A stretch of DNA of 12,200 nt, taken from the NCBI GenBank assembly GCA_016302005.1, contig JAEDOK010000042.1, positions 1 to 12,200 on the forward strand. The letters run 5' to 3'. The notes beneath the pieces were generated by a model. That model worked only from the letters and a program-made list of their open reading frames with translations. It was not told where the DNA came from and searched no databases. A program made the position numbers and the translations under genes. This stretch comes from Oscillospiraceae bacterium (GTDB lineage Bacteria; Bacillota_A; Clostridia; Oscillospirales; Oscillospiraceae). This document shows positions 6,301 to 12,199 of the stretch, piece after piece; the stretch's first letter is position 1; each line of letters opens with the position of its first letter.

Positions 6301-6726
6301 ATGACATTTTCCGAATTTATGCCGCGCGTCTGCTATCATCATGACGGCGAGGCACACGAACACACCCACACACACGCCCATAGCCATGACGGCGTGGAGC
6401 ATACCCACGAGCACACCCATACCCACACCCATGAGGGCGGCGACCACACGCACACCCATGAGGGTGACCACGGCACCCATGAGCACAGCCACGACTGTGC
6501 GCACGAGTGCGGCAGCTGCGCAGGCTGCGACCCGATGCAGGAGACGCTTGCTCTGATGCAGTATATGGTGAACCACAACGCCGCCCACGCCCGCGAGCTG
6601 GCGGAGCTGGCAAAAAAGCTCGGAGAGCTGGGGAATCACGCCGCTTCGGAGCAGGTGCTTGCCGCCGTCTCCGAATTTGAAAAGGGCAATCTGCGCCTTT
6701 CCGCCGTGCTGGCATCTTTAAAATAA
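6301..6726 (+). CDS. Histidine/cysteine-rich putative metal-binding protein
   Basis: This 141-aa protein has 22 histidines between residues 13 and 68, mostly as HxH and HTHTH repeats mixed with acidic residues. A cysteine cluster C66-x3-C70-x2-C73-x2-C76 follows, and C11 lies before the tract. The last 65 residues are free of cysteine and look helical (MQETLALMQYMVNHNAAHARELAELAKKLGEL), perhaps a dimerisation domain. No signal peptide is present, so it should be cytoplasmic. Such tracts bind Ni or Zn in HypB, SlyD, CooJ and UreE. Here the next gene, 13 nt on, encodes a CooT-family nickel protein, so nickel storage or delivery is the best inference. Its ribosome binding site is AAAGGAG (6288-6294), 6 nt before the ATG. 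It is not CooJ, HypB or SlyD by sequence. Confidence 0.85.
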   Translation: MTFSEFMPRVCYHHDGEAHEHTHTHAHSHDGVEHTHEHTHTHTHEGGDHTHTHEGDHGTHEHSHDCAHECGSCAGCDPMQETLALMQYMVNHNAAHARELAELAKKLGELGNHAASEQVLAAVSEFEKGNLRLSAVLASLK

Positions 6727-6739
6727 GGAGCGAACAACC

Positions 6740-6934
6740 ATGTGCCTTTCTACCGTTTATAAGGAGTCCGTCAAGCCGGAGAATATTGCGATGCAGAACG
6801 TCATGCGCATTGATTGCGACGGCGATATGGTCATTCTGACCGATCTTTTGGAGCGGCAGGTTGCCATTCACGGGACGCTTGTCATGGCGAATCTCGTCGA
6901 AGGACAGGCAATTGTCCACGAGATCGCGGAATAA
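6740..6934 (+). CDS. CooT-family nickel-binding protein
   Basis: This 64-aa protein begins MCLSTVY, the hallmark of the CooT family. In Rhodospirillum rubrum CooT, Cys2 binds nickel and the protein takes part in maturing carbon monoxide dehydrogenase. The rest (ENIAMQNVMRIDCDGDMVILTDLLERQVAIHGTL then the end EGQAIVHEIAE) fits the small SH3-like beta fold, and the length is typical. Its AAGGAG (6725-6730) overlaps the stop codon of the His-rich gene, so the two are translationally coupled. A terminator follows at 6953. No CODH or other nickel enzyme lies in this window, so the client is unknown. Family assignment is confident; the nickel role in this organism is inferred from the family. Confidence 0.9.
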   Translation: MCLSTVYKESVKPENIAMQNVMRIDCDGDMVILTDLLERQVAIHGTLVMANLVEGQAIVHEIAE

Positions 6935-6952
6935 TTCCGATTTTATGAAAAA

Positions 6953-6995
6953 CAGCACCGAACGCCGTTTTGCGGCGCCCGGTGCTGTGCTTTTA
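6953..6995. terminator. Bidirectional terminator after cooT
   Basis: CAGCACCG (6953-6960) pairs with CGGTGCTG (6980-6987), with a second stem CGCCG-TTTT-GCGGCG inside. TGCTTTT follows on the plus strand and TTTTTC on the minus strand. It ends the His-rich/cooT operon and could stop read-through from the convergent cps cassette. Confidence 0.9.
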
Positions 6996-7066
6996 TGCGT
7001 GCGGAAGCAGAGGGGAATACTTTGCCCTCCACAGGCGAGAATGCGCCTTGATAAACGAAACAGTCA

Positions 7067-7260
7067 TACCAATCACCAATTAAAATGTGCAACGCACATT
7101 TTAATTGCGATATCGTGATTGGTACGAGACGTATTTTCGCGATGCTTACCTTATCATCGCGAAAATGCAACGCCGGAACGGCGTTGAAAACCGATTAATA
7201 ATGAATATTTTAATCGGTTTTCAGTATCAATGTAGGGCGGGGACATGTCCCCGCCCTACA
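7067..7260. repeat. Array of five consecutive hairpins
   Basis: Five inverted repeats follow one another almost without gaps. First, TACCAATCAC (7067-7076)/GTGATTGGTA (7115-7124) encloses a 14-bp stem (7077-7090/7094-7107). Second, a 12-bp stem 7133-7144/7155-7166. Third, an 8-bp stem CAACGCCG/CGGCGTTG (7168-7175/7179-7186). Fourth, a 13-bp stem 7186-7198/7210-7222. Fifth, a 30-bp perfect palindrome (7231-7260). There is no coding potential. It lies between two convergent operons, 22 nt after the stop of cpsB. Confidence 0.9.
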
Positions 7261-7270
7261 GAGGAGCTGG
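7231..7270 (+). repeat. Dispersed palindromic 40-bp repeat, copy 2
   Basis: It matches 3511-3550 at 37 of 40 positions. Its first 30 bases form a perfect palindrome around ACATGT, more symmetrical than copy 1. It is the last member of the hairpin array. Confidence 0.9.
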
Positions 7271-7282
7271 GGCGTTTCGCGG

Positions 7283-7945
7283 TTAGCCGAACAGCAGTGT
7301 ATTTGTTCTTTGCATCAGGGCATCATAGTCCGTGCCGAGGCGCTTTTTCGCTTTCAGAAATTCTCGATAGCCGGTTTGTACACCGTGGATATCGCTGCCC
7401 AAGGCGACGACACGCGCACTTTGCGCCCAATCAAGGGATCGTCTGCGCGTTCGGAAATGGCAGAAGGAGGAGGCATTGAGCTGCCCGAGAAAGCCGCTTT
7501 CCAGCAGAAAGTCGATCCGCTGCGTATCATAGCGGTCAATATGCGCCAGCACGACCGTCAGTTTTTTTTCGCACAGTAGCGCGTCAAGCGTATGCTCATA
7601 GGTGCGCAGGGAGAAATCCGGAGGCAGCTCCAACAGCAGCACCCGCGTTCCTTCGATGCACAGCTCCTCCAGCCGCTCAAGCCGGTGCAGACTGCGGCAG
7701 AGCTGCACCTCTGCGCCGAGCAGCACAAAGGACGCGGCATCCCCTTGCCGCAGCGCTGCAGCAGCTTCGGTACGGCGCGCGAGAAAGGTGTCAAGCTCCT
7801 CATGGCGGGGGTAGAAGTGCGGTGTCGCAATCACACGGTCCATCCCCGCCTCCCGCGCAAGCTGAAGCTGGCGGAGGGAGGTCTGTAAACCGTCGCTGCC
7901 GTGATCCGCAGCGGGCAGCAGGTGCGCGTGGAAGTCAATGTTCAT
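7283..7945 (-). CDS. cpsB: CpsB/CapC-family PHP tyrosine-protein phosphatase
   Basis: This 220-aa protein belongs to the PHP-fold metal-dependent phosphatases that dephosphorylate the tyrosine tail of the CpsD kinase. The motifs present are DFHAHLLP (H6, H8), ATPHFYP (H43), GAEVQ (E79), VVLAHIDRY (H135) and GSDIHG (D185, H187), in the right order and spacing. The usual DDG after the first motif reads DHG (14-16), a small deviation. The start is ATG 7945, which gives the canonical N-terminus MNIDFHAHLLP; upstream in-frame codons would run into the kinase gene. The ribosome binding site is weak (GAGGCGG). The gene begins 10 nt after the kinase stop, so it is the last gene of the cpsC-cpsD-cpsB transcript. 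The symbol is by family; I cannot exclude a non-capsule role. Confidence 0.9.
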   Translation of the reverse strand: MNIDFHAHLLPAADHGSDGLQTSLRQLQLAREAGMDRVIATPHFYPRHEELDTFLARRTEAAAALRQGDAASFVLLGAEVQLCRSLHRLERLEELCIEGTRVLLLELPPDFSLRTYEHTLDALLCEKKLTVVLAHIDRYDTQRIDFLLESGFLGQLNASSFCHFRTRRRSLDWAQSARVVALGSDIHGVQTGYREFLKAKKRLGTDYDALMQRTNTLLFG

Positions 7946-7955
7946 ATACGCCGCC

Positions 7956-8720
7956 TCACTTGTGCTTTTCGGGGGACTCTCCGTAGTATTTTCCTCTGGC
8001 ATCGCGATAGTATCGGTTATAATAATTGGTATAGTGCGCGTCGGCTTTATTCTCCGGATCATTGAGCACCAGACCGACAATGTTGCCCTTCATCTCCTCG
8101 ATTTTCCGCACCGCGTCATTGACATCGCGCAAATGGTTCTTCCCGCTCTGCACGATTATGACATAGCCGGTCACTTTGTCTGCAATCACCGAGGCGTCGG
8201 TGACGATATTGATCGGCGGCGTGTCGATGATCACATAATCAAAATACTTGCGCACATACTCCAGCAGATTGTCCATCTGCTTTGCGCCGAGCAGCTCTGC
8301 GGCATTCGGAGGAATTTCTCCTGCCGTCAGAACGGATAGACCCTCGCAGCTTGTCTTGCGGAGCTTGATATCCGAGGTAAGGCCCGCAAGGATCTCGCTC
8401 AGACCGTTTCGGCATTCCAGACCGAAATAGCGATGCACCGAGGGCTTGCGCATATCTGCGTCAATCAGGAGCACACGCTGCTCCGCCATCGCGATGGACA
8501 CCGCAAGGCTGACCGCGTTGGTCGTCTTTCCGTCGCCCGCAAGAGAACTGGTAATTGCAAAGACAGGGCATTTTTCACCCCTGCCCGTAAACATCAGCTT
8601 GGTGCGGATCGCGTTATAGGCTTCCTTAATGGCAAAGGGACTGCCCGCATTCAGACGGGGCCTGTCCGCACGCGACGCGCTGAGGGGGGGATGCTTTTTG
8701 TAACGCGATAAGAATGACAT
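7956..8720 (-). CDS. cpsD: CpsD/CapB-family bacterial tyrosine kinase (BY-kinase)
   Basis: This 254-aa cytoplasmic kinase autophosphorylates a tyrosine tail and controls polysaccharide chain synthesis or export together with its CpsC membrane adaptor. All three signatures are present: Walker A SSLAGDGKTT (58-67), Walker A' VLLIDADMRKPS (83-94) and Walker B YVIIDTPP (162-169). The C-terminus holds seven tyrosines between 230 and 246 (YTNYYNRYYRD...KYY), the expected phosphorylation cluster. Length is typical of the Gram-positive split form, in which adaptor and kinase are separate proteins. Its ATG overlaps the cpsC stop by one base (TGATG), so translation is coupled. Phosphate removal would be by the CpsB product of the next gene. 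Confidence 0.95.
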   Translation of the reverse strand: MSFLSRYKKHPPLSASRADRPRLNAGSPFAIKEAYNAIRTKLMFTGRGEKCPVFAITSSLAGDGKTTNAVSLAVSIAMAEQRVLLIDADMRKPSVHRYFGLECRNGLSEILAGLTSDIKLRKTSCEGLSVLTAGEIPPNAAELLGAKQMDNLLEYVRKYFDYVIIDTPPINIVTDASVIADKVTGYVIIVQSGKNHLRDVNDAVRKIEEMKGNIVGLVLNDPENKADAHYTNYYNRYYRDARGKYYGESPEKHK

Positions 8721-9433
8721 CAGAAGACCCTCCTTCTGCTTTTCTTTTTCCCGCTGACCTGTGACTTCGGCAGCATACTCGGCACACTGCCGAGGACGGG
8801 AATGCGGAAGGAGTGCTCTAAATCCTCCTCACGCCAGATCGTTGTGTCGAGCAGCGTGATGAGGATAACCACCGCACAGGAGAGCAGCAGACCGACGAGA
8901 AAGCCGATCGCGACATTTGAGGAGATGTCCGGCGATGACGGCACCGTGGGCATGACGGCACGGTCTAACGGAATCAGCTCACCTGCTCGGGCAACGGAGC
9001 TGAGCGCTTCCGGCGCGGCATCTAAAATAGCGTTTCCCACACGGACGGCAAGTGCCGGATCGGTGGAGATGACGGTGACATAAATCACCTGCGCGCTTGC
9101 GCCGGTTGAGATCAGCTCGCCGATTGCAGGGGCGGAGATTTCTCCGTTCAGCTCGTCGCTGACTGCCTGCAAAACGGTCTGGCTTGTCAGGAGCAGGCAA
9201 TATGTACGGGCAATGCTGGCATCCGCATTCAGCTCACCGGTGGTAACGCCATCATCCGTCCGCTGGCTGGCAAAGACACACATGGACACTTGCGTCATAT
9301 ATAACGGCGTGATGAAGTACTGCGTATAGACCCATGCGCCGAGTGTGAAAATCAGGGTCGTTAAAACAATCAACATAAAATAACGCTTGAGGGACACAAA
9401 AATATCCTGCAAGGTAATCTCGACTCGGTTCAA
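8720..9433 (-). CDS. cpsC: CpsC/CapA-type Wzz-family chain-length regulator (kinase adaptor)
   Basis: This membrane protein of about 237 aa has the two-helix layout of polysaccharide co-polymerases. Transmembrane helix 1 is at about 17-38, an extracellular domain at 39-170, the proline-rich PTVPSSPDISSN segment before helix 2, helix 2 at about 172-195, and a short cytoplasmic tail (IPVLGSVPSM... basic end) that would activate the CpsD kinase. I chose the TTG at 9433-9431. AGAGGAG lies 10 nt upstream, and it gives the typical N-terminus NRVEITLQDIFVSLKR. The longer frame from GTG 9490 would start inside the spacer of the promoter at 9476-9504. An out-of-frame ATG sits between the ribosome binding site and the TTG. 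First gene of the three-gene cassette; the start is less certain than the family. Confidence 0.85.
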   Translation of the reverse strand: MNRVEITLQDIFVSLKRYFMLIVLTTLIFTLGAWVYTQYFITPLYMTQVSMCVFASQRTDDGVTTGELNADASIARTYCLLLTSQTVLQAVSDELNGEISAPAIGELISTGASAQVIYVTVISTDPALAVRVGNAILDAAPEALSSVARAGELIPLDRAVMPTVPSSPDISSNVAIGFLVGLLLSCAVVILITLLDTTIWREEDLEHSFRIPVLGSVPSMLPKSQVSGKKKSRRRVF

Positions 9434-9475
9434 GAAAGCATCGCTCCTCTGTTTCAGTTTAAAAATCCTTTGTTT

Positions 9476-9504
9476 AATATAGCATTTCACTCGAAAAAAA
9501 GCAA
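9476..9504 (-). promoter_or_regulatory. Promoter of the cpsCDB cassette
   Basis: On the minus strand, TTGCTT (9504-9499), a 17-nt spacer, then TATATT (9481-9476). The leader to the TTG start would be about 35 nt. It lies back to back with the pfp promoter at 9542-9570, 38 nt apart, in a compact divergent control region. Confidence 0.75.
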
Positions 9505-9541
9505 CCGTTTCTCAGAAAGAGGGATATTTTTTTAGAATTCC

Positions 9542-9570
9542 TTGCATTGAAGAAATGGCTGTGTTATACT
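9542..9570 (+). promoter_or_regulatory. Promoter of pfp
   Basis: TTGCAT (9542-9547), a 17-nt spacer, then TATACT (9565-9570). The ATG at 9617 is 47 nt downstream, so the leader is about 40 nt. Confidence 0.8.
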
Positions 9571-9616
9571 GTAGGCGAAAATTGTGCCACACGCACGGAA
9601 CATCGGAGGTAACACT

Positions 9617-10861
9617 ATGGCAAAAAAGAAACCTTTAGTCGGCGCAGCGGTGATCGGTCAGTCCGGCGGTCCCTCTGCGGTTATTAACGCAAGCGCATAC
9701 GGCGTGATCAAGACGGCATTGGAAAGCGATTGCATTACGAAGGTCTACGGCGCGCATCACGGCATTGTCGGCATTCTGAACGACCGCCTCATGATTATGG
9801 ATGAGGAGGATCCGCAGGAGCTGGAGCTGCTGCTGCATACCCCGTCCTCCGCCCTCGGCTCCTGCCGCTACAAGATCGCCGATCCCGAGGTCGATGACAC
9901 CGACTACAAGCGCATTTTGGAGATCTTCCAAAAATACAATATCCGTTATTTCTTCTATAACGGCGGCAATGACTCGATGGACACCTGCAATAAGGTCAAC
10001 CGCTATATGCAAAAGGTCGGCTATGAGTGCCGCGTCTTCGGCGTGCCCAAGACCATTGACAACGACCTGTTCGGTACCGACCACTGCCCGGGCTTTGCCT
10101 CGGCTGCAAAGTACATCGCAACCTCCATCATGGAGGTCGCTCGCGACTGCAAGGTTTATGATAAGGGCATGATCACCATCGTTGAGTGCATGGGCAGACA
10201 CGCCGGCTGGCTGACTGCCGCTTCCGTCCTCGCAAGCGAGACGGGCGACGGTCCCGACCTCATCTATCTGCCTGAGGTGGACTTTAATATGGAGGATTTC
10301 CTCGACGACGTGATCCGCGTGTATAACGGACAGGGAAGCTGCCTTGTCGCGGTGTCCGAGGGTGTGCATTACGCCGACGGCTCCTTCGTCTCCGAGGCAA
10401 AGACCTCCGGAACGGACGGCTTCGGTCATGCGCAGCTCGGCGGCTTGGCGGCGCGCTTGGCTTCCATCGTCAAGGCGGCGACGGGCGCAAAGGTGCGCGG
10501 CATCGAGCTGTCGCTGCTCCAGCGCTGCGCGGCGCATTGCGCTTCGGCAACCGACATTGAAGAGTCCTTCAACTCCGGCAAGCTCGCCGTCGAATCCGCC
10601 ATTGCGGGCGAAAGCGGCAAGATGGTCGGCTTCCGCTGCGACCGTAAAAACGGCTATGTGTGCCATTACGAGCTGTTCGATCTGGAGCAGGTCGCGAACT
10701 TCGAAAAGAAGGTCCCGCTGGAGTGGATCACCAGTGACAACGCCTACGTCACGCAGGACTTCGTCGATTACTGCACCCCGCTGATCGAGGGCGAGTCGCA
10801 GCTCCGCTATGAAAACGGTCTGCCCCGCTTCGCAAAGCTCAAGCAGGTCTTTGAGAAATAA
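9617..10861 (+). CDS. pfp: 6-phosphofructokinase, pyrophosphate-dependent type
   Basis: This 414-aa glycolytic enzyme is predicted to phosphorylate fructose 6-phosphate to fructose 1,6-bisphosphate with PPi, reversibly, in the cytosol. Motifs: GQSGGPSAVINAS (14-26), GSCRYKI (81-87), YNGGNDSMDT (114-123), PKTIDND (144-150), MGRHAGW (192-198), then the substrate loop PEVDF. Two positions decide the phosphoryl donor. In place of the GGDGS of ATP enzymes it has GGNDS, with Asp119 at the position that blocks ATP. In place of PGTIDND it has PKTIDND, with Lys145. Both point to PPi. The Asn before D119 differs from the more common GGDDS. The start is ATG 9617, with GGAGG (9605-9609) 7 nt upstream; an upstream in-frame GTG at 9584 has none. 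Monocistronic, with a strong terminator. Confidence 0.93.
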   Translation: MAKKKPLVGAAVIGQSGGPSAVINASAYGVIKTALESDCITKVYGAHHGIVGILNDRLMIMDEEDPQELELLLHTPSSALGSCRYKIADPEVDDTDYKRILEIFQKYNIRYFFYNGGNDSMDTCNKVNRYMQKVGYECRVFGVPKTIDNDLFGTDHCPGFASAAKYIATSIMEVARDCKVYDKGMITIVECMGRHAGWLTAASVLASETGDGPDLIYLPEVDFNMEDFLDDVIRVYNGQGSCLVAVSEGVHYADGSFVSEAKTSGTDGFGHAQLGGLAARLASIVKAATGAKVRGIELSLLQRCAAHCASATDIEESFNSGKLAVESAIAGESGKMVGFRCDRKNGYVCHYELFDLEQVANFEKKVPLEWITSDNAYVTQDFVDYCTPLIEGESQLRYENGLPRFAKLKQVFEK

Positions 10862-10870
10862 ACCCAACAC

Positions 10871-10903
10871 AAAAAACAGGCAGCTTCGTGCTGCCTGTTT
10901 TTT
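10871..10903. terminator. Bidirectional terminator after pfp
   Basis: AAAAAACAGGCAGC pairs with GCTGCCTGTTTTTT around a TTCGT loop. It has a clean U-tract on both strands, so it ends pfp and can also end the convergent gene 11051-12034. Confidence 0.95.
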
Positions 10904-10928
10904 CAGTGTGTCGAAAAAGCCCCCGACG

Positions 10929-10961
10929 TGTCATTGCGAGGAGCAAAGCGACGTGGCAATC
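10929..10961 (+). repeat. Dispersed 33-bp repeat, copy 2
   Basis: Inverted relative to 3445-3477, with 31 of 33 positions shared. The next bases (10955-10983, GGCTGTAAGTCTGTACGC) also resemble 3397-3423 in direct orientation, so a longer repeat with two halves seems to have been present at both places. Confidence 0.85.
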
Positions 10962-11007
10962 TCAGGCTGTAAGTCTGTACGCAGTCTGCAGTTTCTGCAC
11001 CGGCTTA

Positions 11008-11032
11008 GGATATGTCCATGCCCTACAAAGGG
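11008..11032 (+). repeat. Degenerate copy of the palindromic repeat
   Basis: It matches the right part of the repeats at 3511 and 7231 at about 21 of 25 positions (GGATATGTCC...GCCCTACA). The palindrome is no longer intact. It lies between the shared terminator and the stop of the beta-lactamase-like gene. Confidence 0.55.
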
Positions 11033-11050
11033 TTTATGTCGAACAAGCCC

Positions 11051-12034
11051 TCAGGAATCCAGCCAATCTTCCTTTTCTCTGCGGCGGCGCAGAAGCCAAA
11101 TCACGACGCCTGCCGCGACCGCAAGGCAGATCGCCGCGCCGAGTGCGTAAAGAATCCATTGCAGCACCTCCGTGTGATCCTCCCGCTCCGGAGAAGAGAG
11201 GATAAAGTCCGAATCGCTACGCGTGGTATCGCGGGTCGTCGCCGTCGTCGACGCGATGCCCGCTTGCTCCTCCACATAAGTGCAAAGCAGGGCATTCAGC
11301 TGCGCAAGAAGCGACCGCCCGTTGTTTGCGGAGGTAAAACAGACCAGAAGATATGTCTGCGGCGCGAACACGATCCCGACATCGCAGAGACTGCCGTCCT
11401 CCTCGCCTAAAATATGCATGAGACTGTAGCCCTTGCCATAGCCGGCAAGACCGCTCCCGGTTTGCGCAAGACTGTAATTTTTCGTCAGCATGCCGTAGTA
11501 TTCCTCATGTACGGTCAGCTCCTTCAGGCAGTTCATGAGAAACGCCGCGCTGTAGCGAAGATCTGTCAGATACTCCTCCGGCAGGCTGTCGGCTGCAAGA
11601 TGCCCGAACTCCTCGTTGATCAGCCGCTGGTACTCCTCCGGCGTGCCGAGCTGCTCACGCATGCTTTCCGAAACGGCATTGTCGGAGCGCAGAATGCTGT
11701 GATAACGGCAGTCCTCAAGCGTCAGACCGTTGATCGTGTAAACCTCCTCCGGATACTCGGGCGGCGGATCAAACGCGCCCAAGGTCTCCTGCTTATAGTA
11801 GTACATATGCAGCGGCAGCGTCCACACCGCCCCGACGGGCAGAAACGCCGTATCGTTGAAGGCGTATGCCTCCCCTGTGGAGAGGTTATAATAGCTCATA
11901 GAAAAATTGCTGTCGGTCAGATTGTTCTCCTGCATGAACGAGTCCAGCTGCGTTTGCAGATCTGCTTCGTCTGCGGCATAAGTCCCTCCGTGCAGCAGAA
12001 AAACGCATAGCAACAGACATATGATCCGTTTCAT
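11051..12034 (-). CDS. Secreted membrane-anchored class A beta-lactamase-fold protein, catalytic SxxK absent
   Basis: This 327-aa protein has a signal peptide (MKRIICLLLCVFLLHGGTYA, cleavage likely after A20), a serine beta-lactamase/PBP-like domain (about 25-258), a Thr/Ser-rich linker (261-275), and a C-terminal transmembrane helix (292-315) with an RRRRE stop-transfer end, so the domain faces outward. The class A layout is clear: NLSTGEAYAFNDTAF near the start, SDN at 117-119 (ILRSDNAV), and QTG at 191-193 where KTG is usual. At the nucleophile site, expected as S-x-x-K after FxPA/V, the sequence reads F-L-P-V-G68-A-V-W71. Both the serine and the lysine are missing, so hydrolysis is unlikely. 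It may bind or scaffold cell-wall components. The ATG has AAAGGAGG 8 nt upstream and a good promoter; the frame is intact, so it is not a simple decaying gene. Confidence 0.85.
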   Translation of the reverse strand: MKRIICLLLCVFLLHGGTYAADEADLQTQLDSFMQENNLTDSNFSMSYYNLSTGEAYAFNDTAFLPVGAVWTLPLHMYYYKQETLGAFDPPPEYPEEVYTINGLTLEDCRYHSILRSDNAVSESMREQLGTPEEYQRLINEEFGHLAADSLPEEYLTDLRYSAAFLMNCLKELTVHEEYYGMLTKNYSLAQTGSGLAGYGKGYSLMHILGEEDGSLCDVGIVFAPQTYLLVCFTSANNGRSLLAQLNALLCTYVEEQAGIASTTATTRDTTRSDSDFILSSPEREDHTEVLQWILYALGAAICLAVAAGVVIWLLRRRREKEDWLDS

Positions 12035-12068
12035 ATGCCGATCCTCCTTTCCGGCAGATACGCCTAAC

Positions 12069-12087
12069 GACAGGAAACGCTCCTGTC
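12069..12087 (-). other. Short hairpin in the 5' leader of the beta-lactamase-like gene
   Basis: GACAGGA / TCCTGTC (7 bp, 5-nt loop) lies just downstream of the -10 box, within the first bases of the expected transcript. It may stabilise the mRNA 5' end or be an operator palindrome. On the plus strand it is followed by TTTTCT, a weak terminator-like tail. Confidence 0.5.
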
Positions 12088-12093
12088 TTTTCT

Positions 12094-12121
12094 ATTATAC
12101 CAATAAATTCCTGCACTGCAA
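12094..12121 (-). promoter_or_regulatory. Promoter of the beta-lactamase-like gene
   Basis: On the minus strand, TTGCAG (12121-12116), a 16-nt spacer, then a perfect TATAAT (12099-12094) preceded by TGG, an extended -10. The ATG at 12034 is about 60 nt downstream. Confidence 0.85.
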
Positions 12122-12149
12122 GGGGAAATTTTTCCCGGCGGGGCGGAAA

Positions 12150-12199
12150 TGTTCATTTGTCAATGATGTGAGACTGAGAAAAAGGCGAAAGCGTTCCAA
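12150..12199 (-). repeat. Terminal inverted repeat, right copy
   Basis: Perfect 50-bp inverted copy of 1-50. One further base (12200) reaches the window end. The flank just inside (12121-12149) is unrelated to the sequence inside the left copy, so only the outer 50 bases are shared. Confidence 0.95.

Noticed and set aside
6355..6500. CAC/CAT repeat as a microsatellite or CRISPR-like array
   Set aside because: The period is that of codons, there are no spacers, and it lies in frame in a gene with excellent promoter and RBS.
6317..6958. Minus-strand ORFs opposite the His-rich gene (213 aa and shorter)
   Set aside because: The repetitive Val/Trp/Cys or Gly/Arg sequence is just the complement of CAC/CAT codons.
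7105..7479. 124-aa plus-strand ORF over the hairpin array
   Set aside because: It runs from inverted repeats into the antisense of cpsB, with no ribosome binding site; not coding.
9635..10870. 411-aa open frame on the minus strand opposite pfp
   Set aside because: It mirrors the codon-biased pfp gene, has no ribosome binding site and shows no recognisable family; a shadow of the real gene.
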